A stretch of 64,000 nucleotides of DNA from Kocuria flava (GTDB taxonomy: Bacteria; Actinomycetota; Actinomycetes; Actinomycetales; Micrococcaceae). Under the pieces are notes generated by a model. The model was not told the origin of the DNA. It made no database searches and was given only the letters and a program-made list of their open reading frames with translations. Positions 23,854 to 32,676 of this stretch are shown piece by piece. Location: positions 1,798,001 to 1,862,000 of the forward strand of contig NZ_CP013254.1 in assembly GCF_001482365.1 (NCBI RefSeq), written 5' to 3'. The translations under genes were made by a program, and so were the position numbers. Positions within the stretch are counted from its first letter, which is position 1, and the number at the start of each line of letters is the position of its first letter.

Positions 23854-25488
23854 ATGCCGAACACCGGAACGCCCCAGGGCGTCGTCGGCCTCACGGCCGC
23901 CGAGCTCGCCGACCGCCTCGCCGCCGGGGAGACCACCTCGGTCGAGGCCGTCGAGGCCCACCTGGCCCGCATCGGGGCCACCGACGGCACGCCCGTCGAC
24001 CCGTCCGACCGCTCGCGCGGGAAGGCCGGTCTCAACGCCTTCCTGCACGTCAACGCCGAGGAGGCCCTCGAGGTCGCCGCGGAGGTCGACGCCGCCCGCG
24101 CCCGCGGGGAGCAGCTGCCGGGGCTGGCCGGCGTGCCGATCGCCGTCAAGGACCTGATCGTCACGAAGGGCCAGCCGACCACCGCCGCCTCGCGGATGCT
24201 CGAGGACTGGCGCAGCCCCTACGACGCCACGGTCGTCGAGCGGTTGCGCGCGGCCCGGATGCCGATCCTGGGCAAGACGAACCTCGACGAGTTCGCGATG
24301 GGCTCCTCCAACGAGCACTCGGCCTTCGGCCCCGCCCGCAACCCGTGGGACCTCGCCCGCATCCCGGGCGGCTCCGGCGGCGGCTCCGCCGCGGCCGTGA
24401 CGGCCTTCCAGGCGCCCCTGGCCCTGGGCACCGACACCGGCGGGTCCATCCGCCAGCCCGCCGCCGTGACCGGCTCGGTGGGCGTGAAGCCGACCTACGG
24501 CGGGGTCTCCCGCTACGGCGTGATCGCCATGGCCTCCTCCCTCGACCAGGTGGGCCCCGTCTCCCGCACGGTCCTCGACGCCGCCCTGCTGCACGAGGTC
24601 GTCGGCGGGCACGACCCGCGCGACTCCACCTCCCTGCCCGAGCCCGTGGGCGGGCTCGCCGCCGCCGCGCGGGCCGGGGCCGCCGAGGGCGGTCTGGCCG
24701 GGCTGCGGGTGGGCGTGGTCAAGGAGCTCACCGGCGAGGGCTTCCAGCCCGGCGTCGAGCAGCGCTTCCGGGAGGCCGTCGAGGCCCTGCGCGAGGCCGG
24801 GGCCGAGATCGTCGAGATCGAGACCCCGCACTTCCGCTACGCCCTGGGCGCCTACTACCTGATCATGTCCTCGGAGGTCTCCTCCAACCTCGCCAAGTAC
24901 GACGGCGTGCGCTTCGGCCACCGCGTGCTGCCCGAGGAGGGGCCGCTGACGATCGAGCGCGTCATGGGCGCGACCCGCGCCGCGGGCTTCGGCGCGGAGG
25001 TCAAGCGCCGGATCATCCTCGGCACCTACGCCCTGTCCGCCGGCTACTACGACGCCTACTACGGCTCCGCGCAGAAGGTCCGCACCCTCGTCCAGCGCGA
25101 CTTCGCCGCCGCGTTCGAGCAGGTCGACGTCCTCGTCTCCCCGACGGCCCCGACCACCGCGTTCGAGCTGGGCGCGGTGGACGAGTCCGCCGACCCGATG
25201 CAGATGTACCTCAACGACATCGCGACGATCCCCACGAACCTCGCCGGCATCCCGGCGATCTCCGTGCCCGGCGGCCTCGCCCCCGAGGACGGCCTGCCCG
25301 TGGGCATCCAGTTCATGGCCCCGGCCCGCGAGGACGCCCGGCTCTACCGCGCCGGCGCCGGCCTCGAGGCCCTGCTCGCCGACCGGTGGGGCGGGCCGCT
25401 GTGGCGGGACCTGCCGGAGACCACCGAGCTCGTCCGGGACCTGGCCGAGTCCACCCTGTCCGCCCCGGCCCGCGGAGGAGCCCGCTGA
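23854..25488 (+). CDS. gatA: Asp-tRNA(Asn)/Glu-tRNA(Gln) amidotransferase subunit A
   Basis: A 544-residue amidase-signature enzyme that frees ammonia from glutamine for the amidation of mischarged Glu-tRNA(Gln) or Asp-tRNA(Asn). The Ser-Ser-Lys triad is present: Lys in IAVKDL, then the serines in GGSGGGSAAAV and DTGGSIRQPA. Slightly longer than usual owing to loops such as PVDPSDRSRGK. Its stop overlaps the gatB ATG by one base (TGATG). Confidence 0.96.
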   Translation: MPNTGTPQGVVGLTAAELADRLAAGETTSVEAVEAHLARIGATDGTPVDPSDRSRGKAGLNAFLHVNAEEALEVAAEVDAARARGEQLPGLAGVPIAVKDLIVTKGQPTTAASRMLEDWRSPYDATVVERLRAARMPILGKTNLDEFAMGSSNEHSAFGPARNPWDLARIPGGSGGGSAAAVTAFQAPLALGTDTGGSIRQPAAVTGSVGVKPTYGGVSRYGVIAMASSLDQVGPVSRTVLDAALLHEVVGGHDPRDSTSLPEPVGGLAAAARAGAAEGGLAGLRVGVVKELTGEGFQPGVEQRFREAVEALREAGAEIVEIETPHFRYALGAYYLIMSSEVSSNLAKYDGVRFGHRVLPEEGPLTIERVMGATRAAGFGAEVKRRIILGTYALSAGYYDAYYGSAQKVRTLVQRDFAAAFEQVDVLVSPTAPTTAFELGAVDESADPMQMYLNDIATIPTNLAGIPAISVPGGLAPEDGLPVGIQFMAPAREDARLYRAGAGLEALLADRWGGPLWRDLPETTELVRDLAESTLSAPARGGAR

Positions 25489-27002
25489 TGACGCAGACGA
25501 CCGCTGAGATCCTGTCCTTCGACGAGGCGATGGCCGCGTTCGACCCCGTGCTCGGCTTCGAGGTGCACGTGGAGCTGAACACGCGGACCAAGATGTTCGA
25601 CGCCGCCCCGAACACCTTCGGCGACGAGCCCAACACGAACACCACGCCGGTCTCCCTGGGCCTGCCCGGGGTGCTGCCCGTGGTCAACCGCGCGGCCGTG
25701 GAGTCCGCCATCAAGCTCGGCCTCGCGCTGGGCTGCGAGATCCGCCCGGTCTCCCACTTCGCCCGGAAGAACTACTTCTACCCGGACACCCCGAAGAACT
25801 TCCAGACCTCCCAGTACGACGAGCCGATCGCCGAGAACGGCTCGATCGACATCGAGCTGGAGGACGGGACCGTCTTCACCGTGGAGATCGAGCGCGCCCA
25901 CATGGAGGAGGACGCCGGCAAGCTCACCCACATGGGCGGGGCCGCCGGCCGCATCCAGGGCGCCGACTTCTCCCTGGTCGACTACAACCGCGCCGGGGTG
26001 CCGCTGATCGAGATCGTCACCCGGCCCATCGTCGGGGCCGGGGAGCGCGCCCCGGAGCTGGCGCGCGCCTACGTGGCCGCCATCCGCGAGATCGTGAAGA
26101 ACCTCGGGATCTCCGACGCCCGCATGGAGCGCGGCAACGTCCGCTGCGACGCCAACGTCTCCCTCATGCCCAAGGGCGCCACCACCTTCGGCACCCGCTC
26201 GGAGACGAAGAACGTCAACTCCCTGCGGGCCGTCGAGCGCGCCGTGCGCTACGAGATCCAGCGCCACGCGGCCGTGCTGCAGGCCGGGGGCACGATCGTG
26301 CAGGAGACCCGGCACTGGCACGAGGACACCCGCTCGACCACGAGCGGGCGGCCGAAGTCCGACGCCGACGACTACCGCTACTTCCCCGAGCCCGACCTCG
26401 TGCCGGTCGTCACGGACGAGGCGTGGATCGAGCGGCTGCGCGCCGAGCTGCCCGAGCCCCCGGCCGAGCGCCGCCGCCGGCTCAAGGCCGACTGGGGCTA
26501 CGCCGACCAGGAGTTCCGCGACGTCGTCAACGCCGGGGTGCTCGACGAGATCGAGCAGACCGTCGCCGCCGGGGCCACCCCGGCCGCGGCCCGCAAGTGG
26601 TGGATGGGCGAGATCGCCCGCCTGGCCAAGCAGCGGGAGGCCGAGATCGCCGAGCTCGGCGTCACCCCGGCCACCGTCGTCGAGCTCGACGGGCTGATCG
26701 CCGAGGGCCGGATCAACGACAAGCTCGCCAAGAAGGTCCTGGCCCACGTCCTGGACGGCGAGGGGAGTCCGGCCGAGGTCGTCGAGGCCCGCGGCCTGGC
26801 CGTGGTCTCCGACGACTCCGTGCTCACGGCCGCGATCGACGACGCCATGGCCGCGATGCCCGAGGTCGTCGAGAAGGTCAGGGGCGGGAAGGTCCAGGCC
26901 GTCGGCGCCCTCATCGGCCCGGTCATGAAGGCCACCCGCGGCCAGGCCGACGCCGCCCGCGTGCGCGAGCTGATCCTGGAGCGCCTCGGCGTGCAGGGCT
27001 GA
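25488..27002 (+). CDS. gatB: Asp-tRNA(Asn)/Glu-tRNA(Gln) amidotransferase subunit B
   Basis: A 504-residue subunit that binds the mischarged tRNA, activates it with ATP and amidates it. The GatB cradle domain shows EVHVELNT, YFYPDTPKNFQ and EDAGKLTH, and the C-terminal YqeY-like tail ends with GQADAARVRELILERL. ATG 25488 overlaps the gatA stop by one base. Full length. Confidence 0.96.
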   Translation: MTQTTAEILSFDEAMAAFDPVLGFEVHVELNTRTKMFDAAPNTFGDEPNTNTTPVSLGLPGVLPVVNRAAVESAIKLGLALGCEIRPVSHFARKNYFYPDTPKNFQTSQYDEPIAENGSIDIELEDGTVFTVEIERAHMEEDAGKLTHMGGAAGRIQGADFSLVDYNRAGVPLIEIVTRPIVGAGERAPELARAYVAAIREIVKNLGISDARMERGNVRCDANVSLMPKGATTFGTRSETKNVNSLRAVERAVRYEIQRHAAVLQAGGTIVQETRHWHEDTRSTTSGRPKSDADDYRYFPEPDLVPVVTDEAWIERLRAELPEPPAERRRRLKADWGYADQEFRDVVNAGVLDEIEQTVAAGATPAAARKWWMGEIARLAKQREAEIAELGVTPATVVELDGLIAEGRINDKLAKKVLAHVLDGEGSPAEVVEARGLAVVSDDSVLTAAIDDAMAAMPEVVEKVRGGKVQAVGALIGPVMKATRGQADAARVRELILERLGVQG

Positions 27003-27013
27003 GCCCGGCGCCG

Positions 27014-27064
27014 GGGGCCGCGCCCCGTCCGACCCGTCCTGCGGGCCGGGCGGGGCGCGGCCCC
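27014..27064 (+). terminator. gatCAB terminator
   Basis: A perfect 14-bp stem (27014-27027 with 27051-27064) with a 23-nt loop, followed by TTCC. Confidence 0.7.
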
Positions 27065-27074
27065 TTCCGCGTGC

Positions 27075-27080
27075 GAGCAT
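27075..27080 (+). promoter_or_regulatory. candidate leaderless -10 of the FAD oxidoreductase gene
   Basis: GAGCAT exactly 6 nt before ATG 27087. Only partly consensus. Confidence 0.35.
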
Positions 27081-27086
27081 GGGGGC

Positions 27087-28199
27087 ATGGACCTCGACTG
27101 CGACGTGCTGGTGATCGGCGGCGGCATCGCCGGGCTCTCCCTGGCCTCGGAGCTGGCGCGGCGGCGCGGCACCGGGGCCGGCGTGGTGCTGGCCGAGGCC
27201 GAGCCCCGTCCGGCCCACCACACCTCCGGGCGCTCCGCCGAGCAGCTCATCCCCAGCTACGGACCCGCGCCCGTGCGCGAGCTCACGGAGCTGACCGTCG
27301 CCGCGCTGCTGGCCCCCGGCCCGGACGCGGAGCGGCCCGTGGCCTGGCCCTCGACCGTGGTCGTCGTCGGCGCGGGGGAGGCCCTGCGCGCCGAGGCCGT
27401 CCCGGGCACGACCGAGCTGGACCGGGAGGCCGTGCTCGGACTGTGCCCGGAGCTGGCGTGCGCACCGGCCGCGGAGGTCGAGGGCGGGCTGCTCGACACG
27501 ACCTCGGTGCGCACCGACGCCGCCGCCCTGGTCGAGCGCCACCGGCGGGCGGCCGAGGCCGCCGGCGCCCGGATCCTGCTGCGGGCCCCCGTCACCGCCG
27601 CCGCCCGGGAGGACGGCGCCTGGGCGGTGCGCGCCGGGACCCACCGGGTGCGCGCCCGGCAGGTCGTGGTCGCGGCCGGGGCCTGGGCGGACGCGGTCGC
27701 CGGGCTCTTCGGGGCCGTCCCGCTGGGCCTGGTCCCGCTGCGGCGCACCGCGGCCCTCGTGCGCCTGGCCCGGCCCCTGGCCGCGGACCACCCCATGGTC
27801 GTCGCCGCCGGGGACGCCTGGTACTACCGCCGTGCCGGGGCGGGGGCGCTGGTCTCCCCGGCCGAGGCCGTGCCCAGCGAGCCGTGCGACGCCCGCCCCG
27901 TCGCCGCGGACGTCGACGCGCTCGTGGCCCGCCTCAACGAGCTGACGTGCCTGGGGATCACCGGGGTCGAGCGGGCCTGGACCGGGCTGCGCACCGAGGC
28001 CGCCGACGGGGTGCCCGTGTGCGGGCCGGACCCGGAGGTGCCCGGGCTGCTGTGGCTGGCCGGGCAGTCCGGCTACGGCTTCCAGACGAGCACGGCGATG
28101 GCCCGCGCGGCCGCCGACCTGCTGCTCGAGGGCGCGGTCGGCCCGTGGTGCACCCCCGCCACGGTCGCCGCCCTGGACCCGGCCCGTCTGCGCGGCTGA
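27087..28199 (+). CDS. FAD-dependent oxidoreductase (DAO family)
   Basis: A 370-residue flavoenzyme of the D-amino-acid oxidase / glycine oxidase superfamily. The dinucleotide-binding GGGIAGLSLA lies at residues 12-21, and the C-terminal FAD motif appears as LAGQSGYGFQTS. These enzymes oxidise the C-N bond of amino acids, sarcosine or related amines. The exact substrate cannot be told. It is a single gene after gatCAB, convergent with the oligopeptidase gene. The start is fixed by the Rossmann motif and the -10 spacing. Confidence 0.87.
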   Translation: MDLDCDVLVIGGGIAGLSLASELARRRGTGAGVVLAEAEPRPAHHTSGRSAEQLIPSYGPAPVRELTELTVAALLAPGPDAERPVAWPSTVVVVGAGEALRAEAVPGTTELDREAVLGLCPELACAPAAEVEGGLLDTTSVRTDAAALVERHRRAAEAAGARILLRAPVTAAAREDGAWAVRAGTHRVRARQVVVAAGAWADAVAGLFGAVPLGLVPLRRTAALVRLARPLAADHPMVVAAGDAWYYRRAGAGALVSPAEAVPSEPCDARPVAADVDALVARLNELTCLGITGVERAWTGLRTEAADGVPVCGPDPEVPGLLWLAGQSGYGFQTSTAMARAAADLLLEGAVGPWCTPATVAALDPARLRG

Positions 28200-28320
28200 G
28201 CCCGGACCGCGGCCGGGGCCCCGTCCGGACCCCGGCCGCCTGCGCGGGAGGAGCACGGCGCCCGGCCCGCGCGGGGCGGTCCCGGCAGCCGGCCCGGGAC
28301 GCACGCCCGCGCCCGGGGGC

Positions 28321-30492
28321 TCAGGCGCCGGCCAGGCCCATCTGGTCGAGCACCCACGCGTACTCCCAGGCGGTGTCGCGCCACTGCGCGTACCGGCCCG
28401 AGGCCCCGCCGTGGCCGCCGGCCATCTCGCAGCGCAGCAGCACCGGGTGCCCGGAGGTCGAGCGCTCGCGCAGGGCCGCGACCCACTTGGCCGGCTCGAC
28501 GTAGAGCACCCGGGTGTCGTGCAGGCTCGTGACCGCGAGCACCGGGGGATAGGGCCGGGCCCCGACGTTCTCGTAGGGGGAGTACTCGCGCATGTACCGG
28601 TAGACGTGCGGGTCCTCGATGGGGTTGCCCCACTCCTCCCACTCCAGGGCCGTCAACGGCAGCGAGGGGTCCAGGATCGAGGTCAGCGGGTCCACGAACG
28701 GCACCGCCGCGAGGGCCCCGCAGTACTTCTCCGGGGCGAGGTTGAGCACCGCGCCCACGAGCAGGCCCCCGGCCGAGCCGCCCATCACGAGGATCCGCCG
28801 CTCGTCCACGTCCGGGCGGGCGGCCAGGTGGTCGGTGACGGCCACGAAGTCCGTGAACGTGTTGGCCTTGTGCAGCTTCTTCCCGTGCTCGTACCACGAC
28901 CGGCCCAGCTCCCCGCCGCCGCGCACGTGCGCGACCGCCCACACCACGCCGCGGTCCAGCAGGGACAGCCGCGAGACGGAGAAGGCCGGGTCCGTGCTGT
29001 GCTCGTAGGAGCCGTAGGCGTACTGCAGCACCGGCGCGGGCACCGAGGGGTCGAGGTCGGCGCGCCGGACCAGCGAGACGGGGATGCGCGTGCCGTCGGC
29101 GGCGGTGGCCCAGTCGCGCTCCACGGTGTAGTCGGCCGGGTCGTAGCCGCCGAGCACCGTCGCCTCGCGGCGCAGCAGCGGCTCGGCCGGCAGGGCGTCG
29201 TCGTCGCCGGTGGCCCCGGCCGCGAAGACGTCGTAGACGCGCGGCGGGGTGGTGAAGGAGGTGTAGGACAGCCGCACCACGGGGGCGTCGAACTCCGCGG
29301 CCGCGACGGTAGCGGTGTAGAGCTCCTCCCCGAAGGCCGGCTCGACGGCGGCCGCGGCCGGGTCCGCCGCGAGCGCGGCCAGCGGCACGAGCCGGACCCG
29401 CAGCGTGGTCCCCGCGCGCACGGAGACCACCAGGTGCCCGGCGGTGACGGCGCAGCCGTGCACGCGCTCGCCGGGCACGGCGGGCACGACGTCGCGCAGC
29501 GCCACCTGCGCCACCGGCCGGCCCAGGTCGGCGGGGTCCATCAGCGAGACCCGGGAGTCGGGGGCCTCGTGGTCGTGGGTGAGCAGGATCTGCTCGCGCC
29601 CCCCGAGCAGGAACGGCTCGGCCTCGTAGAGCACCCGGTCGGTGCGCGGGAGCACGACCCGCGGCTCGGCGCCGGGGTCGTCGGCGGGCAGCAGGCGCAC
29701 CTCGGAGTACTCCGAGCAGGCGGCCTCGAGCAGGATCCACCGCCGGTCGGCGGAGAGCCCGGCGCCCAGCCACAGGCCGGGGTCGTCCTCCTGCGCCACC
29801 ACGACGTCCTCGGCCACCGGGGTGCCCAGCTCGTGGCGGCGCACCTGGTGGGGCCGCCAGGCGTCGTCGACCACCGTGTAGTAGACGCTCCGGGCGTCGG
29901 GGGAGAGGAACGCCCCGTAGAAGACGCCGGGGATCTCGTCCGCGAGCACGGCGCCGGTGACGAGGTCCTTCACGCGCAGCACGAAGCGCTCGTCGCCGGT
30001 GGTGTCCTCGGCCCACGCGAGCAGGCTCCCGTCCTCGGCGACGTCGAAGGAGCCCAGGGCGTAGAAGGAGTGCTTCGCGGCCTCGGCGTCGGCGTCCAGG
30101 AGCACCTGTTCCCCGGGCATGGGGGTGCCGGGCTCGACCACGGGCGGGGTCCAGTCGGCGAGAAGATCCCCGGTCGTGGCGGCGGGCACCCGGCAGAAGG
30201 ACTGGTGGGCCCCGCCCTCCACGGTGCGGGCGAAGTACCACCAGTCCCCGCGCCGCTCGGGCACGGAGAGGTCGGTCTCCCGGGTGCGGGCGCGGATCTC
30301 CTCGTAGACCGTCTCCCGCAGCGGCCCCAGGTGGGCGGTGGAGGCCTCCGCGTAGTCGTTCTCCGCCCCGAGGTGGGCCAGCACCTCGGGGGACTCCTTC
30401 TCGCGCAGCCACTCGTAGGGGTCCTCGAAGAGGTGGCCGTGGAAGGCGCGCTGGGCGGGGCGGCGGTCGATCCGTGGGGGCTGGACAGTCAT
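28321..30492 (-). CDS. ptrB: oligopeptidase B (S9A serine peptidase)
   Basis: A 723-residue cytoplasmic peptidase that cleaves short peptides after basic residues. The N-terminal beta-propeller is followed by an alpha/beta-hydrolase domain with the triad Ser573 (GGSAGG), Asp659 (SLHDTRV) and His694 (GGHGGASG). The HVRGGGELG segment is typical of the family. Length matches PtrB (about 690-720). A TAGGAT hexamer lies exactly 6 nt before ATG 30492 and no ribosome binding site is present, so the mRNA may be leaderless. Confidence 0.94.
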   Translation of the reverse strand: MTVQPPRIDRRPAQRAFHGHLFEDPYEWLREKESPEVLAHLGAENDYAEASTAHLGPLRETVYEEIRARTRETDLSVPERRGDWWYFARTVEGGAHQSFCRVPAATTGDLLADWTPPVVEPGTPMPGEQVLLDADAEAAKHSFYALGSFDVAEDGSLLAWAEDTTGDERFVLRVKDLVTGAVLADEIPGVFYGAFLSPDARSVYYTVVDDAWRPHQVRRHELGTPVAEDVVVAQEDDPGLWLGAGLSADRRWILLEAACSEYSEVRLLPADDPGAEPRVVLPRTDRVLYEAEPFLLGGREQILLTHDHEAPDSRVSLMDPADLGRPVAQVALRDVVPAVPGERVHGCAVTAGHLVVSVRAGTTLRVRLVPLAALAADPAAAAVEPAFGEELYTATVAAAEFDAPVVRLSYTSFTTPPRVYDVFAAGATGDDDALPAEPLLRREATVLGGYDPADYTVERDWATAADGTRIPVSLVRRADLDPSVPAPVLQYAYGSYEHSTDPAFSVSRLSLLDRGVVWAVAHVRGGGELGRSWYEHGKKLHKANTFTDFVAVTDHLAARPDVDERRILVMGGSAGGLLVGAVLNLAPEKYCGALAAVPFVDPLTSILDPSLPLTALEWEEWGNPIEDPHVYRYMREYSPYENVGARPYPPVLAVTSLHDTRVLYVEPAKWVAALRERSTSGHPVLLRCEMAGGHGGASGRYAQWRDTAWEYAWVLDQMGLAGA

Positions 30493-30498
30493 GGGGCC

Positions 30499-30504
30499 AT
30501 CCTA
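30499..30504 (-). promoter_or_regulatory. candidate leaderless -10 of ptrB
   Basis: TAGGAT on the minus strand, 6 nt before ATG 30492. Confidence 0.5.
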
Positions 30505-30691
30505 GGGATCCGCGGACGACGGGCGGGACACCCCGTGGGACGGGGGAGCCGGGGACGGGACACCTCCGCGGGGCGGGGGAGCCGGGGCGCGGGCACCGGG
30601 ACGGCGACGGGACGGCGGCGGGCCGGACGGGAGCCGGAGCGGGGGCGTCCCGCAGGGCGCCGGGGAACCGGGGCCGGGGAGCGGCGGGACC

Positions 30692-30697
30692 GATAAT
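30692..30697 (+). promoter_or_regulatory. leaderless -10 of the CPBP protease gene
   Basis: GATAAT, five of six matches to the consensus, placed 6 nt before ATG 30704. This is the clearest leaderless promoter in the window. Confidence 0.6.
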
Positions 30698-30703
30698 GGG
30701 CCG

Positions 30704-31501
30704 ATGAGCACCCCCGCCGTCCCCGACCCGCCCGCGACCCCCGGCCGCGCCGCCCCCGTGCTGGGCTCGGCCCGCGCCGACCTGTGGACCCAGGTCCTGC
30801 TCGTGCTCGGCGTCTCCCTGGGGGCCTCCGCCGTCTACGCCGTGCTCTCCCTGGCCGAGCAACTCGCCCGGGGGCCCCTGGCCGAGGCGCAGGCGACCCT
30901 CAACCCGGCGCTGAGCCCCCTGCCGCTGCTGGACCTCGCCCGCCAGCTCGCCGGCATCGGCCTGGACCTCGTGCCGGTGCTGCTCGCGCTGTACCTGCTC
31001 GCCGGCTCCGCCGCGGCCCTGCCGGCCGTGCTGCGCCGGATCGGCCTCGACGCCCGCATGCCCTGGCCGGACCTGGGCCTGGGCGCGGTGCTCTTCCTGC
31101 TCATGGGCCTGGGCACCCTGGCCCTGTACGCGGCCGGGCGGGCCCTGGGCCTGACCGCCGCGGTCAGCACCTCGGGGCTGGGGGAGCACTGGTGGACGGT
31201 GCCGGTGCTGCTGGCCTCGGCGCTGCGCCACGCGCTGGTCGAGGAGGTCGTCGTCGTCGCCTTCCTCGCCGACCGGCTCACCCGGCTGGGCTGGCGCTGG
31301 CCCGCGGTGCTCGCCGCGACCGCCGTGTTCCGCGGGCTCTACCACGTCTACCAGGGCGTCGGCCCGTTCCTGGGCAACGTGGTCATGGGCCTGGTCTTCG
31401 CCGAGCTCTACCGGCGCACGGGCCGGGTCATGCCGCTCGTGGTGGCGCACTTCCTGCTCGACGCCGTCGGCTTCCTCGGCAGCGCCTGGCTGCTGGGCTG
31501 A
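30704..31501 (+). CDS. CPBP family intramembrane metalloprotease
   Basis: A 265-residue polytopic membrane protein of the CPBP/Abi family (related to Rce1). About seven hydrophobic helices. The catalytic motifs are the glutamate pair in VEEVVVVAFLADRL (residues ~182-195), FRGLYH in the next helix, and a late histidine in VVAHFLLD. Family members cleave within the membrane and serve in stress, prenyl-protein processing or bacteriocin immunity. The target is unknown. Monocistronic, convergent with the VOC gene, and sharing a hairpin terminator with it. Confidence 0.88.
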   Translation: MSTPAVPDPPATPGRAAPVLGSARADLWTQVLLVLGVSLGASAVYAVLSLAEQLARGPLAEAQATLNPALSPLPLLDLARQLAGIGLDLVPVLLALYLLAGSAAALPAVLRRIGLDARMPWPDLGLGAVLFLLMGLGTLALYAAGRALGLTAAVSTSGLGEHWWTVPVLLASALRHALVEEVVVVAFLADRLTRLGWRWPAVLAATAVFRGLYHVYQGVGPFLGNVVMGLVFAELYRRTGRVMPLVVAHFLLDAVGFLGSAWLLG

Positions 31502-31547
31502 GCCCCCGGGCCCGGCGGGACGCGGTACGGCGGCCCGCAGGACGGCG

Positions 31548-31604
31548 CGAGGGGCGGCGTCCGGCGGCTCCCGGGAGGGGAGAACCACCGAACGCCGCCC
31601 CTCG
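31548..31604. terminator. bidirectional hairpin between CPBP and VOC genes
   Basis: Perfect 13-bp arms (31548-31560 with 31592-31604) around a 31-nt loop between convergent genes. Confidence 0.6.
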
Positions 31605-31624
31605 TGGTCCGGGCGGGCGGTGCC

Positions 31625-32263
31625 TCAGATGGTCACGGCCCCGTCGGGGGTCGTGAACGTCACCTCGAGCAGCCCCGGCGTGCCCTCCGGGTAGCGCCAC
31701 TCGACCTCGAGGTCCTCGAGCACCTCCTCGACCGGCGCGCCCAGCCAGTCGGTGACCCGCTCCGGGGAGCCCGCGATGGACATCCCGTGCAGGCCCACGT
31801 CCGTGATCCGCGCCTGCGAGGGGTGCATCTCGGGGGCGGAGTCGAAGTGCACCATGAACGGCAGCTGCGGGTCCGCGATGAGACCCTTGACGCCGATCTG
31901 GTGCCACTGCAGGCACCGGCCGTCCGGGAACACCCGGTGGCCCGGCACCGCCTCGCGCCCCAGGCGCCGCTCGAACGGGGCCAGGTCCTCGACCTCCACG
32001 ACCCAGCCCAGCCAGCCGCCGCCGGCGGCGGAGCGGGCCCGCACGGCCTGCCCGTAGGGCGCCTTCTCGGCCGCGGGGTGCTGGAGCACCTCGACGACCT
32101 CCACGTACTGGTGGTTGGTCAGCGGCAGGATCATGTTGCGGGTGCCGAAGCGCGGGTGCACCCCGCCCTTGACCGGCTCGATGCCCAGCCGGTCGGCGAT
32201 GCGCTCCGTGGTGGCCTCGAGGCCCTCGGGGCGGCAGGCGTAGGACACGTGGTCGACTCTCAT
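31625..32263 (-). CDS. VOC/glyoxalase-like domain protein
   Basis: A 212-residue protein with a glyoxalase-like fold. The N-terminus MRVDHVSYACRPEGLEATTERI is typical, with a metal-type His at position 5, and a repeated beta-alpha unit follows (CLQWHQIGVKGL, FMVHFDS). The catalytic activity is unknown. ATG 32263 lies 6 nt after CACGAT, itself 18 nt after TTGGAG, a plausible leaderless promoter. It is divergent from the metY riboswitch region. Confidence 0.83.
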   Translation of the reverse strand: MRVDHVSYACRPEGLEATTERIADRLGIEPVKGGVHPRFGTRNMILPLTNHQYVEVVEVLQHPAAEKAPYGQAVRARSAAGGGWLGWVVEVEDLAPFERRLGREAVPGHRVFPDGRCLQWHQIGVKGLIADPQLPFMVHFDSAPEMHPSQARITDVGLHGMSIAGSPERVTDWLGAPVEEVLEDLEVEWRYPEGTPGLLEVTFTTPDGAVTI

Positions 32264-32269
32264 GGGCAC

Positions 32270-32299
32270 ATCGTGGCACCCTGTGAGATTCGTCTCCAA
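32270..32299 (-). promoter_or_regulatory. candidate promoter of the VOC gene
   Basis: On the minus strand TTGGAG, an 18-nt spacer and CACGAT (32270-32275), then 6 nt to ATG 32263. Confidence 0.4.
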
Positions 32300-32446
32300 A
32301 TCGGCTCGTCCCGCCCCGACACGGGCCCGCCCGGGCCGCACCGCGCACCGGCGCAGCACCGCCTCCCGGGCCGGTGCACGATCCTGCCCGGCCCGGTGCG
32401 CGCAGCGTCCGGGGCCGCCGCGCGGGCCCCGTCGGGCGGCCCCGGC

Positions 32447-32476
32447 TTGACGCCGCGTTCCCGGACTCAAGAGAAT
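32447..32476 (+). promoter_or_regulatory. metYX promoter
   Basis: TTGACG (32447-32452), an 18-bp spacer and GAGAAT (32471-32476). Transcription would begin near 32483, exactly at the 5' edge of the riboswitch. Confidence 0.65.
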
Positions 32477-32480
32477 GAGC

Positions 32481-32600
32481 CGCAGGTCATGAGCGCCAGC
32501 ACCGAGCCCCAGCTAGCTGGCCGGCAACCCTCCACCGCGGTGGGGTGCCCTGGGTGAAGACCAGGCTCCTCGCGCCCGGCGAGCGAGCAAGCGCGGGTCC
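32481..32600 (+). promoter_or_regulatory. SAM-IV riboswitch
   Basis: The leader contains the SAM-IV consensus in order: GGTCATGAGCGCCAGC, AGCCCC, CTGGCCGGCAACCCTCC, GCGGTGGGGTGCCC and GGGTGAAGACC, with P1 closing GGTC (32485-32488) against GACC (32559-32562). Just after P1 lies CTCCT (32566-32570), able to pair with the metY AGGAG, so control is probably by hiding the ribosome binding site when S-adenosylmethionine is bound. Placement before metY fits the known role of this class in actinobacteria. Confidence 0.9.
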
Positions 32601-32676
32601 TCGGTGCCCGGCCGCAGCCGGCCGCACCGCTCCGGCCGGACACCGGACCCCTGACCATCCGCAAGGAGCTCACGGC